Shown here: positions 1 through 9,062 of the stretch, in pieces | Position numbering within the stretch: position 1 is the stretch's first letter | Layout: each line of letters starts with the position of its first letter | Translations under genes and position numbers: made by a program | The notes under the pieces: model-generated | What the model was told of the DNA's origin: nothing | The model's input: only the letters and a program-made list of their open reading frames with translations | Databases searched by the model: none | Assembly (NCBI GenBank): GCA_035063765.1 | Contig: JAPSFT010000007.1 | Coordinates: 208,065 to 272,064 of the forward strand | Direction of reading: 5' to 3' | Source: Deltaproteobacteria bacterium | GTDB taxonomy: Bacteria; Myxococcota_A; UBA9160; PR03 | DNA: 64,000 nucleotides

Positions 1-1
1 G

Positions 2-103
2 GTCTTCGTCGCCGAGGCGCTCCACGCCTACCGCCGCTCCTCCCTCTTCGGCGACGACACCGCCCTCGCCTCCGCCCCACCTCCCCTCGACGAAGCCCCC
101 TGA
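2..103 (+). CDS. C-terminal fragment of an unidentified protein
   Basis: The window opens inside a reading frame that runs from base 2 to a TGA at 101-103 and gives 33 residues beginning VFVAEALHAYRR. The fragment is rich in Ala, Pro and Asp near its end and carries no motif I can assign. The coding frame is supported by the GC-rich third positions and by the repeat-rich non-coding sequence that starts right after the stop. The start lies outside the window. Confidence 0.5.
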   Translation, partial: VFVAEALHAYRRSSLFGDDTALASAPPPLDEAP

Positions 104-363
104 CCCGCCCGCCGCAGGGCTCGGCAAGGAGGGCCCCACCCCTCCGCAAGGAGGGGCCCGCCCGCCTCCGCAAGGAGGGGCCGCAGGGCGGGCCGGTTTC
201 CGCGCGCAGAGCGCAGCGCCGTTGGCGGCCCCGAAGCCCGGCGCAGGCAGCCGCGCGCGAGTCTCGAGCACGGAAACCGGCCCGCCCTGCGGCCCCGGCG
301 CCCGCTTGGACCACCGCGGCGCCCGCCGCCCCGAAGCTCGGCGCAGGCGCCGCGCGCGAGTCC
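104..363. repeat. Gene-free spacer packed with hairpins, inverted and direct repeats
   Basis: This spacer lies between the stop of the partial gene and the stop of the crotonase gene on the other strand. It holds two small hairpins with a GCAA tetraloop: stem 139-145 with 150-156, and stem 165-169 with 174-178, both within a 17-bp direct repeat at 141-157 and 165-181. A perfect 26-bp inverted repeat pairs 177-202 with 271-296. An imperfect 38/39-bp direct repeat covers 225-263 and 325-362. I see no credible gene. Bidirectional termination is plausible for the hairpins, but no T-tract follows them. Confidence 0.75.
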
Positions 364-1185
364 CTAGATCCGCCCGAACTTCGGCAGCCGCTTCTCGAGG
401 AACGAGGTGACGCCCTCCCGGAAGTCGGGCCGCTCGAAGCTCTCGAGCATCAGCCGCACCGACTCGCGCTCGGCGTCGCCGAGCGAGTCCGTGAGGTTGC
501 GCCAGACCTGGCTCTTCATGATGCGCAGGGAGGTCGGCGAGCAGTGCGCCGCCACGTCCTCGGCCCAGGCGCGCACGTGCTTGCCGAGCTCGGCGCCCGG
601 GAGCACGCGGTTCACGAGGCCGATGCGCTCGGCCTCCGCGGCGTCGACCTTGCGCGCGGAGAAGAGCAGGTCGAGCGCGTGGGCGGGGCCGACCAGGCGC
701 GGCAGGAGCCAGGCCAGGCCCCACTCGGCGACCAGGCCGCGGCGCGAGAAGGCGGTCGTGAAGACCGCCGTGTCGGACGCGAAGCGCAGGTCCGCGCAGC
801 AGGCGATCGGCACCGCCATGCCGGCGCAGGGCCCGTTGATCGCTGCCACCACCGGCTTGCGGATCGACATCAGATAGGTGTAGGTGCCGCGGAACGAATC
901 GCCGATCGCCGGGTCGCCCGGGTCGGCGGCGAGGTCGGTGGTCGCGACCAGCGAGCGGTCGCCCCGGGTGATCGCCTGGAGCTGGGTCAGGTCGGCGCCC
1001 GCGCAGAAGCCGCGGCCAGCGCCGGTCAGCACGATCACCACGACGCGCGGGTCGGCCTCCGCCGCCGCCAGCGCGTGCTTCACCTCGGCCGCCATCCGGT
1101 TGGTCCAGGCGTTGAGCTGGGCGGGCCGGTTCAGCGTGATCGTCGCGACCGGGTCGTCGACGTCGTACAGGATCTGCTCGTACAC
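364..1185 (-). CDS. Crotonase-fold (enoyl-CoA hydratase/isomerase family) protein lacking both hydratase glutamates
   Basis: This 273-residue protein has the crotonase fold. The oxyanion-hole motif CAGADL is at residues 61-66, followed by NGPCAGMAVP near 118-126. Compared with rat enoyl-CoA hydratase, the positions of the two catalytic Glu (144 and 164, twenty residues apart) are occupied by Pro126 and Phe146. Glu154 in the AEWG motif aligns roughly with the catalytic Asp of dienoyl-CoA isomerase. Hydratase activity is therefore unlikely, and an isomerase or other CoA-thioester activity is more plausible. Translation starts at GTG 1185, preceded by a GAGGAG ribosome-binding site. The gene lies 24 nt downstream of the PEP-CTERM gene on the same strand and may be cotranscribed with it. 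Confidence 0.85.
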   Translation of the reverse strand: MYEQILYDVDDPVATITLNRPAQLNAWTNRMAAEVKHALAAAEADPRVVVIVLTGAGRGFCAGADLTQLQAITRGDRSLVATTDLAADPGDPAIGDSFRGTYTYLMSIRKPVVAAINGPCAGMAVPIACCADLRFASDTAVFTTAFSRRGLVAEWGLAWLLPRLVGPAHALDLLFSARKVDAAEAERIGLVNRVLPGAELGKHVRAWAEDVAAHCSPTSLRIMKSQVWRNLTDSLGDAERESVRLMLESFERPDFREGVTSFLEKRLPKFGRI

Positions 1186-1212
1186 GGCGCTCTCCTCGGC
1201 GGGCGGCGCGCG

Positions 1213-2388
1213 TCAGGGTAGGCGACGGCGGCGCCGGCGCGCGAGGGCGGCGAGCGCGGCGGCGGCGACCGCAGCCGCCGCGGCACCGGCGGGCTCGGGC
1301 GCGGCCTCGTAGGCACCGAGGTCGCAAGAGAAGCCCGGCAGGCCGTCGCCGTTCGTGACGCGCGGGAAGCCCGGGCCGCGCTGGTCGGTGGCGAGCACGG
1401 TGCCGCTCGCGTCGCGGCAGTCGGTGTCGCCGGCGTCGATCGCGGCGCTGCCCGGCTGGAGGGCGTGGGTCGCGGTCGGCCCGCCGTTGGCGGCGAGCGC
1501 GGCCAGCCCGGCCGGCGCGCCCTCGAGGTCGTTCGGGCCGGAGAGCCCGCAGGTCAGGTCGCTCGCCAGGTTGAAGTCCAGGGACGTGAGCGCGCCGCTG
1601 CAGGGCTCGGCGAAGATCGTGTGCCGGGCCTCGAGCACGGCCGCGCCGCCGACGAAGACGCTCTCGCCCCCGTTGTCGGCGAGCGTGACGCTGTACAGGC
1701 TCGTCGTCCCCGGGCTCGCCCCCTCGACCGCCGCGATCCCGCCGCCGTCGGCCGCGCCGTTGCCCGAGAGCGTCGTGTTCACGAGCTCGACCACGCCGCC
1801 CGCGTTGCGCAGGGCGCCGCCCGCCGCGCTGGCCTGGTTGTCGTCGAGCAGGCAGCGCTCGACCCGCAGGGTGGCCGCGTCCACCTCGATGCCGCCCCCA
1901 TTCTGCGCCGCGTTGTCGCGGACCCGGCAGTCGCTCAGGACGACGTCGGCGCCGGCCTGGAGCTGGAGCGCGCCGCCGTTGCCGCCGGCCGCCGACCCGT
2001 TGGCCACCGTGATCGACGCGAGCGTGAAGGCGACCCCCGCGTTCACGGTGAGCGGCCGGTAGAGCGCGGCGCCGTCGATCGTGATCCGGTCGGCGCCGCC
2101 GCCGTCGATCGTGAGGGTACGCTCGATCGCGGGGAGCGGCGCATCCAGCGTGACCGTCCCGTCGAGACCGCCGTCGAAGACGATCCGGTCGTCGCCGCCG
2201 CCCTGGCGCTCGCAGCCGAAGCGGTCGTCGTTCGGGAAGTCGTTCACCATCTCGATCGCCTCGTCGAGCTCGCACTCGCTCGGCGGAGCGTTGATCTGGA
2301 GCGTGGTGACCTCGATCGTCCCGGCGGAAGCGGTACCCACGCCGGCCAGGCAGGTGGCCAGCGCGATCGGCAGGGTCGAGCGGAGCAA
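1213..2388 (-). CDS. Secreted beta-helix/choice-of-anchor-type protein with PEP-CTERM-like tail
   Basis: The start is taken as TTG 2388 because an AAGGAGG ribosome-binding site lies 5 nt upstream and the product then begins directly with a signal peptide (LRSTLPIALATCLAGVG). The mature part contains CELDEAIEMVN, which resembles the CSLREA motif. Gly/Asn-rich repeats follow, typical of right-handed beta-helix surface proteins. Near the C-terminus are NGGPTATHALQPGSAAIDAG and TDQRG, hallmarks of choice-of-anchor domains. The tail APEPAG, hydrophobic stretch and RRRRRR is a PEP-CTERM-like sorting signal, so processing by an exosortase is expected. The product is 391 residues, probably an outer-surface structural protein; its ligand is unknown. 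Confidence 0.82.
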   Translation of the reverse strand: MLRSTLPIALATCLAGVGTASAGTIEVTTLQINAPPSECELDEAIEMVNDFPNDDRFGCERQGGGDDRIVFDGGLDGTVTLDAPLPAIERTLTIDGGGADRITIDGAALYRPLTVNAGVAFTLASITVANGSAAGGNGGALQLQAGADVVLSDCRVRDNAAQNGGGIEVDAATLRVERCLLDDNQASAAGGALRNAGGVVELVNTTLSGNGAADGGGIAAVEGASPGTTSLYSVTLADNGGESVFVGGAAVLEARHTIFAEPCSGALTSLDFNLASDLTCGLSGPNDLEGAPAGLAALAANGGPTATHALQPGSAAIDAGDTDCRDASGTVLATDQRGPGFPRVTNGDGLPGFSCDLGAYEAAPEPAGAAAAAVAAAALAALARRRRRRLP

Positions 2389-2549
2389 GGAGACCTCCTT
2401 CGGGGGGAAGGGGGCGGGCACAGCATGCCGGGAAGGGATCGGCACCGCCACCGGTGAGGATCCGCCCGTGCTCCGCGGACGGGCGCACGCCCGGAACGAA
2501 GGCCATGATCGAGGGGGCGAGGGGCCGGCGGCGGGGAGAGGACGTGGCG

Positions 2550-2684
2550 ATGCAGGCGAACGAGCTCGGGGCCGGGCTCACGGTGGCGAAGATGCCGGCG
2601 CAGTGGCGCGAGTGGCTGCCGGCGGAGGGCTTCACGGTCCTGCGGGCGATCGCGGTGGTCGCGCGGAGGCGGCCGGCGCCGTGA
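2550..2684 (+). CDS. Possible 44-residue protein coupled to the downstream membrane protein
   Basis: ATG 2550 follows a GAGAGGA stretch and opens a 44-codon frame that ends in TGA 2682-2684. That stop overlaps the GTG start of the next gene (GTGA), an arrangement typical of coupled genes. The product MQANELGAGL...VARRRPAP has no domain I can name. Its end (GFTVLRAIAVVARRRP) resembles the last strand of many SAM methyltransferases, so it may instead be the remnant of a decayed gene. The evidence is positional only. Confidence 0.35.
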   Translation: MQANELGAGLTVAKMPAQWREWLPAEGFTVLRAIAVVARRRPAP

Positions 2685-3097
2685 GCCTGCGCGGGGTGGC
2701 GGGTGCGATCGGCGTCGTCCTCGGGCTCCTCACGCTGGTCGCGGGCGGGCGCGTGATCCTCGGCGTCCCCGCGGCGGTGGCGAACGCGGGCGACTACGTG
2801 CCCTTCGTGCTCTGGTTCACCTTCCTCGCCGGCTTCGTCTACGTCGCCGCGGGCGTGGGGCTCGGGCTCGGGCGGCGCTGGGGCGCGCGCCTCGCCCTCG
2901 GGCTGGCGGCGGCGACCATCCTCGTCTTCGCCGCGTTCGGCGTCCACGTCGCGCGCGGGGGCGCCTTCGAGACGCGCACCGTCGTCGCGCTGACCTTTCG
3001 CAGCGCCCTCTGGTGCGCCCTCGCCTGGGTGGGCTACCGCACGACCGGGCAGCCGACACGATCGAGCGTTGATCCAGGGCCGGCTACTCGTCGGTGA
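2681..3097 (+). CDS. Four-helix integral membrane protein of unknown function
   Basis: The predicted 138-residue product consists almost entirely of four hydrophobic segments, starting near residues 5, 38, 68 and 102, joined by short Arg/Gly loops. The start GTG 2681 overlaps the stop of the small upstream frame. The stop (3095-3097) overlaps the 3' end of ilvD on the opposite strand by 14 nt. I do not recognise a family; small DoxX- or DUF-type membrane proteins look similar. Confidence 0.6.
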   Translation: MSLRGVAGAIGVVLGLLTLVAGGRVILGVPAAVANAGDYVPFVLWFTFLAGFVYVAAGVGLGLGRRWGARLALGLAAATILVFAAFGVHVARGGAFETRTVVALTFRSALWCALAWVGYRTTGQPTRSSVDPGPATRR

Positions 3098-4790
3098 CGC
3101 AGCCCTCGGAGGCCGTGCGCACCGAGCGGACGTAGCGGGCCAGCACGCCGCGCCGGGCCGCCGCGGGCAGCGGCGGCGCCGTCCACGCCGCGCGGCGCCG
3201 GGCCAGCTCGTCCGGCGCCACCTCGACGTCGATCGTGCGCTGCTTGGCGTCGATCGTGATCCGGTCGCCGTCGCGGACGAGCGCGATCGGGCCGCCCTCC
3301 TGGGCCTCGGGCACGACGTGGCCGATGATGAAGCCGTGCGAGCCGCCGGAGAAGCGGCCGTCGGTGATGAGCGCCACGTGCGGGCCGAGGCCCGCGCCCA
3401 TGATCACCGAGGTCGGCGTCAGCATCTCGGGCATACCGGGGCCGCCCTTCGGGCCCTCGTAGCGGATCACGACCACGTCGCCCTTGCGGATCTCGCCGCG
3501 TTCGACGGCGGCCAGCATCGCCTCCTCCTGGTCGAAGACGCGCGCCGGCCCGGAGAAGGCGAGCCCCTCCTTGCCGGTGATCTTCGCGACGGCGCCCTCG
3601 GGCGCGAGGCTCCCGCGCAGGATCGTGATGTGGCCGGTCGGCTTGATCGGGTCGTCCCAGGGCCGCACCACGTCCTGGCCCGGGCTGAGCCCGGGGAGAT
3701 CGGCGAGGTTCTCGGCGAGGGTGCGGCCGGTCACGGTCATGCACCCGCCGTGCAGGAGTCCGCGCTCGAGGAGCAGCTTCAGCACCGCGGGGGTGCCGCC
3801 CACCCGGTGCAGGTCCTCCATCACGTAGCGGCCGCTCGGCTTCAGGTCGGCCAGGAAGGGGACGCGGTCGCAGACGGCCTGGAAGTCGTCGAGCGAGAGC
3901 GGGACATCGACCGCTCGCGCCATCGCGAGCAGGTGCAGCACCGCGTTGGTGGAGCCGCCGAGCAGCGAGACGATCGCGATCGCGTTCTCGAAGGCCGGCC
4001 GGGTCATGATGTCGCGCGGCTTGAGGTCGCGCTCGAGCAGGCCCCGGATCGCGAGGCCCGCGCGCCGGCACTCCTCGGCCTTGCCGGGGTCCTCGGCGGG
4101 CACCGAGCTGCTGTAGGGCAGCGCCATGCCGAGCGCCTCGATCGCGCTCGCCATCGTGTTGGCGGTGTACATGCCGCCGCAGGCGCCGGCGCCCGGGCAG
4201 GCGTGGCGCACGATGTCGCAGCGGGTGTCTTCGTCGATACGCTTGGCGATGTACTCGCCATACGACTGGAACGCCGAGACGATGTCGAGCGGCGCGCCGC
4301 CGCGGCCGTGCCCGGCCCGGATCGTCCCGCCGTAGACCATCAGCGCCGGGCGGTTCAGGCGCGCCATCGCGATCAGGCAGCCCGGCATGTTCTTGTCGCA
4401 GCCGGGGATCGCGACCAGCGCGTCGTACCACTGCGCGCCCATCACGGTCTCGACCGAGTCCGCGATCAGGTCACGCGAGGGCAGCGAGTAGCTCATGCCC
4501 TCGGTGCCCATCGAGATCCCGTCGGAGACCCCGATCGTGTTGAAGCGCATGCCCACGAGCCCCGCCGCGACCACGCCCTCCTTCACGAGCGCGCCGAGGT
4601 CGTTCAGGTGCATGTTGCAGGAGTTGCCCTCGTACCAGACCGAGGCGATCCCCACCTGCGCCTTGTCCATGTCGGCCTCGCGGAGACCGGTGGCGTAGAG
4701 CATCGCCTGCGAGGCGCCCTGGCTCTTCGGCTGGGTGATGCGGCGGCTCGTGCGGTTGAGGGGACGGGAGGGGCTCGGGGGTTCGGACAT
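3084..4790 (-). CDS. ilvD: Dihydroxy-acid dehydratase
   Basis: IlvD removes water from 2,3-dihydroxy-isovalerate and 2,3-dihydroxy-3-methylvalerate, the penultimate step of Val/Ile synthesis in the cytoplasm. The 568-residue product has the three expected iron-sulfur cysteines: Cys58 in NSCNMH, Cys131 in GCDKNMPG and Cys204 in [14 protein letters not shown]. It also has SLLGGSTNA and the C-terminal [11 protein letters not shown] signature. Three cysteines fit the [2Fe-2S] plant-type enzyme. ATG 4790 is preceded by GAGG. No ilvB/ilvH/leu genes are nearby; the only related neighbour is the abnormal KARI homologue 9 kb away. Confidence 0.96.
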   Translation of the reverse strand: MSEPPSPSRPLNRTSRRITQPKSQGASQAMLYATGLREADMDKAQVGIASVWYEGNSCNMHLNDLGALVKEGVVAAGLVGMRFNTIGVSDGISMGTEGMSYSLPSRDLIADSVETVMGAQWYDALVAIPGCDKNMPGCLIAMARLNRPALMVYGGTIRAGHGRGGAPLDIVSAFQSYGEYIAKRIDEDTRCDIVRHACPGAGACGGMYTANTMASAIEALGMALPYSSSVPAEDPGKAEECRRAGLAIRGLLERDLKPRDIMTRPAFENAIAIVSLLGGSTNAVLHLLAMARAVDVPLSLDDFQAVCDRVPFLADLKPSGRYVMEDLHRVGGTPAVLKLLLERGLLHGGCMTVTGRTLAENLADLPGLSPGQDVVRPWDDPIKPTGHITILRGSLAPEGAVAKITGKEGLAFSGPARVFDQEEAMLAAVERGEIRKGDVVVIRYEGPKGGPGMPEMLTPTSVIMGAGLGPHVALITDGRFSGGSHGFIIGHVVPEAQEGGPIALVRDGDRITIDAKQRTIDVEVAPDELARRRAAWTAPPLPAAARRGVLARYVRSVRTASEGCVTDE

Positions 4791-4819
4791 CACGGGACCT
4801 CGGAGAAGGATCCGGCAGT

Positions 4820-5791
4820 CTAGCAGCTGCCGCCGAGCGCTCCCGAGAGGAACTCGACGATCCGGCGGTTCGAGCGCTCCGCGATCGGGATCGGGAAGGC
4901 GTGGAAGCCGTGCACCCCGCCGGGCCAGACGTCCAGCTCCGCGCGGTTGCCCGCCGCCTGCCAGCGGGCCGCGAGGAAGAGCGAGTCGTCGAGCAGGGGA
5001 TCGAGGGTGCCGACCGTGAGCAGGGCCGGCGGCAGCCCCGCGAGGTCGGCGTAGAGCGGCGACACGTCGGGATGGCGGCGCAGCTCGGGGCCGACGAAGT
5101 GGTCGGTGAACCACTCGATGATCGGCGTCGAGAGGATCAGGTTGCGCTCGCCCCAGCGCCGCACGCTCGGCGTGAGCGAGAGGTCGTAGGCGCCGAACAG
5201 GAGGTTCGCGGCGCGCACGCCCTGGAAGCCGTGGCGGTCGCGCAGGCGCAGCAGCGTCACGACCGCGAGGTGCGCGCCCGCGGACTCGCCGCCGATCGCG
5301 AGCCAGTCGCAGCCGAACTCGCGGCGCGCGTGCTCGGCCAGCCAGAGCGCCGCTGCCTCGCAGTCGTCGGGGCCGGCCGGGTAGGGATGCTCGGGCGCGA
5401 GCCGGTAGTCGACGCTCACCACCACGAGCCCGCACGCCTCGGCGAGCCGCAGGTTGGGAACGTCCGTGTGGTGCGGGGCGCCGAGCGTCCAGCCGCCGCC
5501 GTGGAGGTGCAGGTAGACGCCGCGCGGCGCGTCGGGCGCGATGACGCGGACCGGCACGGCGCCGGCCGGCCCCGGGATCGTGCGCGTCTTCGCCTGCGGC
5601 ACGGTCACGACGGGACCCCAGACGCCCTCGCCGCGCTCGCGCGCGGCGCGGATCTCGGCCGGGCGCTGGTGGTGGATCGGCGTCGTCTGGGCGAGCACCC
5701 GCTCGATCGCGGCGTTCAGGGCGGCGGTCTCGGGCTCGATCGCCTCGGGAGCGAACGGGCCGGGACGGAGGGGATCGCGCTGCGCGGCCAC
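4820..5791 (-). CDS. Alpha/beta-hydrolase, hormone-sensitive-lipase family esterase
   Basis: The 323-residue product carries the HSL-family oxyanion motif HGGGW at residues 97-101. The nucleophile is Ser170 in GGESAG, with Asp264 in GTLDP and His294 in VHGFHAF completing the triad. [15 protein letters not shown] is also a family signature. Carboxylester hydrolysis of short or medium acyl esters is expected; no signal peptide is visible. The start is GTG 5791, chosen because a GAGGAGG site lies 8 nt upstream. The gene ends 29 nt before ilvD and diverges from the FG-GAP gene. Confidence 0.9.
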   Translation of the reverse strand: MAAQRDPLRPGPFAPEAIEPETAALNAAIERVLAQTTPIHHQRPAEIRAARERGEGVWGPVVTVPQAKTRTIPGPAGAVPVRVIAPDAPRGVYLHLHGGGWTLGAPHHTDVPNLRLAEACGLVVVSVDYRLAPEHPYPAGPDDCEAAALWLAEHARREFGCDWLAIGGESAGAHLAVVTLLRLRDRHGFQGVRAANLLFGAYDLSLTPSVRRWGERNLILSTPIIEWFTDHFVGPELRRHPDVSPLYADLAGLPPALLTVGTLDPLLDDSLFLAARWQAAGNRAELDVWPGGVHGFHAFPIPIAERSNRRIVEFLSGALGGSC

Positions 5792-5839
5792 GGGACGGCC
5801 TCCTCGGCCGGCGATCGTATCGCAGGGGGACCCCGTGGC

Positions 5840-5845
5840 TATGCT
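5840..5845 (+). promoter_or_regulatory. -10-like TATGCT six nt before a GTG start (leaderless-type promoter)
   Basis: TATGCT is followed by exactly six bases and then GTG 5852, with no ribosome-binding site between. This matches the spacing expected for a leaderless transcript. The same hexamer sits upstream of the SDR gene at 20129. No clear -35 is visible 16-18 nt upstream. Confidence 0.5.
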
Positions 5846-5851
5846 GGCCGC

Positions 5852-7606
5852 GTGCGGATCCAGGAGCTCGGCGCCCTCGCGCTCGCGGCGTGCGTGTCGT
5901 CCGCGCCGGCGCGCGCGCAGGCGCCCGTCGCGTTCGTCCTGCGCTCGCTCGCGTGCGACGGCCGCACGGTGGCGGCCGAGATCGCGGACTTCGACGGCGA
6001 CGCCCGCGGTGATCTCCTCGCGCTCGTGACGCGCGGGGTCCCGCCCGACGAGCGCCGCACGATCGAGCTGCGCTTCGGAGCCGGGAGCGGCGAGCTCGCG
6101 GGCGAGCCCGAGCTGCGCACGCCGCTTCCGGCCGGCGCCGGCGCCTACGACGTGGGTGACCTCGACGGCCGGCCGGGGCAGGAGCTGCTGCTGCTCGGCA
6201 ACGACGGCGTGACGGTGTTCTCCTTCGCCGGCCGAACGGCGCAGGTGCGGAGCCTGCGCGCGCCGATCCCGACGGCGGTGCCCGCCGCCGACGAGCGCGG
6301 CCTCGACCGGCTGCGCCTGCTGCGCGCGGAGCTCGGGCCGCGGCGCCTGCTGGTGCCCGGCCTCGGCGCGGCGGCAGTCCTCGACGCGGACGGCGCGGTG
6401 CTGGGCGTGCCGCGCATCGGGGCACGCGCCAACTACTTCCTCCCGCCGCGCCCCGGCCCGATCGTGTCGGAGAACGAGCTCGAGCTCTACTTCGACGTGC
6501 CGCGCCTCGAGCTCGCCGACGTGGACGGAGACGGGCACGCCGACCTGGTCGCCGCCGGCCGCCACGAGCTGCTCGTCTTCCTGCAGCGCGCGGACGGCCG
6601 CTTTGCGGCGGACCCCGACCGCATCGACCCGCTGCGGCTGATGGGCGAGGAGGATCACGTCCGCAACTCGGGGAGCGTCCGTGTCGACGTGCGCGACTGG
6701 GACGGCGACGGGCGCGCCGATCTGCTGGTCGTGCACGCGAGCGGCGGGCTGCTCCGAGCGGTGACGCGCACCCGCCTGCACCGCAACCGCGACGGCCGCT
6801 GGGACCTGGCCGCGCCGGACCAGATCTTCGAGCGCCGCGGAGGCGTCGAGGTGGACGAGCTCGTGGACGTCGACGGCGACGGTCGCCCGGAGCTGCTCCG
6901 CGCCTTCCTCCCGCTCGGCCTGCTCGACCTGGCGCGCCTGTTCGTGCAGCGGGCGATCCAGGTCGACGCCGCCCTGTACCGCAACGAGGGCGCGCACGGC
7001 TTCGCGAGCGAGCCCTGGGCGCGCAGCCGCTTCACGATGACCATGGACTTCGAGACGCTGCGCCCGAAGGGCTTCGTGCCGACCCTCGCGGCCGACTGGG
7101 ACGGCGACGGCCACCGCGACCTGATCAGTGGTGGCGACGGCTCGGCGCTGGAGCTCTGGCTCGGCGGGCCGCGCCACCGCTTCGCGACGCGCCAGCTCCG
7201 CCAGCCGCTCGACACCGGCGGCCGCCTGCGCATCGGCGACCTCGACGCCGACCCCCTCCCCGACTTCGTCCTCTACGACCCCCGCACCCCCGGCGCCCCT
7301 CTGCGGCTCGGGGGACAGACCCGGCGATCCGGCGATTCTTTGGGGTACCTGCTCGCCCCAACCGACTGCGTGAGAATCGCCGGATCGCCGGGTCTGTCCC
7401 CTCTCCCCTCTCCCCCCGGCACGCGCTCAGCGGCCTTTCCAGGCGGGCTTGCGCTTGGCGGCGAAGGCGCGGGGGCCTTCGAGGAAGTCCTCGCTGCGCA
7501 CGAGCTCGGCGATCTCGTCGTAGCGCGCGGTGAGCGACTCCTCGAGCGAGGCGTGTCCGAGGCTGCGCAGGGCCACGGCCTTGGTGGTGCGCACCGACAC
7601 CGGTGA
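5852..7606 (+). CDS. Secreted FG-GAP/VCBS-repeat protein, 3' end extended through a REP palindrome
   Basis: GTG 5852 starts a signal peptide ([23 protein letters not shown]) with a likely Ala-X-Ala cleavage. The mature protein has at least six calcium-loop-like repeats: [45 protein letters not shown] and DLDADPLPD. These are typical of integrin-like FG-GAP/VCBS propellers in extracellular proteins. Homology-like sequence ends near base 7310 ([13 protein letters not shown]). The frame then passes through the palindrome at 7311-7401 and continues antisense to the next gene until 7606. The last ~100 residues are therefore probably an acquired read-through tail after loss of the original stop. 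Confidence 0.8.
   Translation: MRIQELGALALAACVSSAPARAQAPVAFVLRSLACDGRTVAAEIADFDGDARGDLLALVTRGVPPDERRTIELRFGAGSGELAGEPELRTPLPAGAGAYDVGDLDGRPGQELLLLGNDGVTVFSFAGRTAQVRSLRAPIPTAVPAADERGLDRLRLLRAELGPRRLLVPGLGAAAVLDADGAVLGVPRIGARANYFLPPRPGPIVSENELELYFDVPRLELADVDGDGHADLVAAGRHELLVFLQRADGRFAADPDRIDPLRLMGEEDHVRNSGSVRVDVRDWDGDGRADLLVVHASGGLLRAVTRTRLHRNRDGRWDLAAPDQIFERRGGVEVDELVDVDGDGRPELLRAFLPLGLLDLARLFVQRAIQVDAALYRNEGAHGFASEPWARSRFTMTMDFETLRPKGFVPTLAADWDGDGHRDLISGGDGSALELWLGGPRHRFATRQLRQPLDTGGRLRIGDLDADPLPDFVLYDPRTPGAPLRLGGQTRRSGDSLGYLLAPTDCVRIAGSPGLSPLPSPPGTRSAAFPGGLALGGEGAGAFEEVLAAHELGDLVVARGERLLERGVSEAAQGHGLGGAHRHR
7311..7401. repeat. Paired REP-like palindrome (BIME-type)
   Basis: Bases 7311-7339 and 7373-7401 form a perfect 29-bp inverted repeat around a 33-nt loop, itself able to form a TTGGGG/CCCCAA stem (7340-7345 with 7356-7361). 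Each arm contains GGGACAGACCC followed by the tandem GGCGATCCGGCGATTC. The same unit bounds the RAYT transposase element at 41483-42572 and occurs singly at 38682. It lies between two convergent genes and probably terminates or protects transcripts as well as being a mobile repeat. Confidence 0.9.
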
Positions 7607-8200
7607 GCACTCGAGGATCGCACCGGCCCAGCGCCGCGCGGCCGCGAGCGCCTGGCCGGCCGGCACCACCTCGTTCACGAAGCCCAGGCGCTGGCCCTCC
7701 TCGGCGCCGACGCGGCGCCCGGTGAGCAGCATGCCCATCGCGTGCTTGAGCGGGATCTGGCGCGGGAGGCGCTGCAGGCCGCCCCCCAGCGCGGCCAGGC
7801 CGACGCGCGGCTCCGGCAGCGCGAAGACCGCCGTCTCCGCCGCCACCACGATGTCGCACGCCAGCACGATCTCGAAGCCGCCACCCATCGCGAGCCCGTT
7901 CACGGCCGCGATCAGGGGCTTCGGCAGGTCGAAGCGCGCGGTGAGCCCGCCGAAGCCCGACGCCGGCCAGTGGAGCTTGCCGCCGGCCGCCTGGTACTTG
8001 AGGTCGTTGCCCGCGGAGAACGCCCGGTCCCCCTGGCCGGTCACGATCGCGACCCACAGCTCGGGGTCGGCCGCAAACTCGTCGAAGGCGCGTGCGAGCT
8101 CCTCGCTGGCGGGCGGGTGGATCGCGTTCATCACCTCGGGGCGCGCGATCGTCACGACGAGGACGTGGCCGTCGCGCTCGACCTCGCAGAACTCGGGCAT
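7427..8200 (-). CDS. Enoyl-CoA hydratase with both catalytic glutamates
   Basis: This 257-residue crotonase-family enzyme hydrates trans-2-enoyl-CoA in fatty-acid or acid catabolism. The oxyanion motif FSAGNDL is near residue 61. Glu110 in GGGFE and Glu130 in LPEP are spaced exactly 20 residues apart, like Glu144/Glu164 of the rat enzyme, so a true hydratase is likely. ATG 8200 is preceded by GGAAGGAGG 6 nt upstream, which decides the start over longer in-frame options. It is unlike the crotonase protein at 364-1185, which lacks both glutamates. Confidence 0.9.
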   Translation of the reverse strand: MPEFCEVERDGHVLVVTIARPEVMNAIHPPASEELARAFDEFAADPELWVAIVTGQGDRAFSAGNDLKYQAAGGKLHWPASGFGGLTARFDLPKPLIAAVNGLAMGGGFEIVLACDIVVAAETAVFALPEPRVGLAALGGGLQRLPRQIPLKHAMGMLLTGRRVGAEEGQRLGFVNEVVPAGQALAAARRWAGAILECSPVSVRTTKAVALRSLGHASLEESLTARYDEIAELVRSEDFLEGPRAFAAKRKPAWKGR

Positions 8201-8243
8201 CGGGAGCCTCCTTCCGGGCACGGAGGCTAGCCGACCGCTCCTC

Positions 8244-9062
8244 TCAGACCCTCGCACGCCCTCGCGCGCGAGCCGCCGCGAGTCCGCCGAGTCCGCCGAG
8301 CCCGCTTGCGAGCAGGAGCGCCGGGGCCGGCTCGGGCACCAGGAGGAGGACGGCGGAGCTGGACACGCCGAAGCCGACGTCCAGCGGCTCGCCCGACTCG
8401 AGGATGCCCGTGAGACGGCCACCGCCCGTCACCGGGCCGAGCGGGACGGGAATCCCGTCGATCGCGAAGCCCGTTCCGTACACCCGGACCACGCCCTCGT
8501 CGTAGACACCCAGGTGGCCCGGCTCGGGGCCGGAGCCAAGGGAAACGAAGCTGCCGCCACGGATCGTCACCTGCGATCGGTCGTAGACCGAGAGCCCGTT
8601 GTCCGAGACCTGGCCGCCCAGGATCGTGGCGCTCGCGTCGCCGTAGGTTTCCAGGCCCGAGTCCGCGAGCGTGCCGTTGCCGCCGCCGTCCAGGACGAGC
8701 GAGGCTCCGCCCCCCAGGAAGATGAAGTTGAAGGTCCCGCCGCTCATCACGATCGAGGACTGGTCGCCTGCGCTGACGATCGTCCCCGTTCCGCCCAGGA
8801 TCGAAGCGCTCGAGGCGTCGTAGAGCTGTAGCCAGTAGAACTCCGCCGGATCGACGACTTCCACCGCGGTGGAGGCACCGCCCGGCGAGTCGCGCACCTC
8901 GTACCCGTCGTCCGGGGTCACGGCGCCGATCACGTTGGCGGGGTCGGGCGGGGCGCTCCCGTTGTCGATCACGAAGGTGGTCGCCCGGGCTGTGCCGGCC
9001 AGGAGGAGGACCAGGGCAAGAGCACCCGCAAAAGAGCGCAGGGCGGTTGCGAGGAGGGCCAC
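8244..9062 (-). CDS. Secreted PEP-CTERM protein with Gly-rich beta repeats
   Basis: GTG 9062 is supported by AAGGAG 6 nt upstream and starts a signal peptide (LRSFAGALALVLLLAGTARA). The ~220-residue mature part has repeated short strands such as ASILGGTGTI, SIVMSGGTFNF and VTIRGGSFVSLG, suggesting a beta-helix or stacked beta-sandwich. The C-terminus VPEPAPALLLASGLGGLGG followed by an Arg-rich end is a clear PEP-CTERM sorting signal. No enzyme motif is visible. The gene ends 43 nt before the enoyl-CoA hydratase gene on the same strand. Confidence 0.85.
   Translation of the reverse strand: MALLATALRSFAGALALVLLLAGTARATTFVIDNGSAPPDPANVIGAVTPDDGYEVRDSPGGASTAVEVVDPAEFYWLQLYDASSASILGGTGTIVSAGDQSSIVMSGGTFNFIFLGGGASLVLDGGGNGTLADSGLETYGDASATILGGQVSDNGLSVYDRSQVTIRGGSFVSLGSGPEPGHLGVYDEGVVRVYGTGFAIDGIPVPLGPVTGGGRLTGILESGEPLDVGFGVSSSAVLLLVPEPAPALLLASGLGGLGGLAAARARGRARV

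Noticed and set aside
2081..2680. Extension of the four-helix membrane protein to ATG 2081
   Set aside because: The extension is antisense to the PEP-CTERM gene and lacks membrane-protein character. GTG 2681 with its overlap is a better start.
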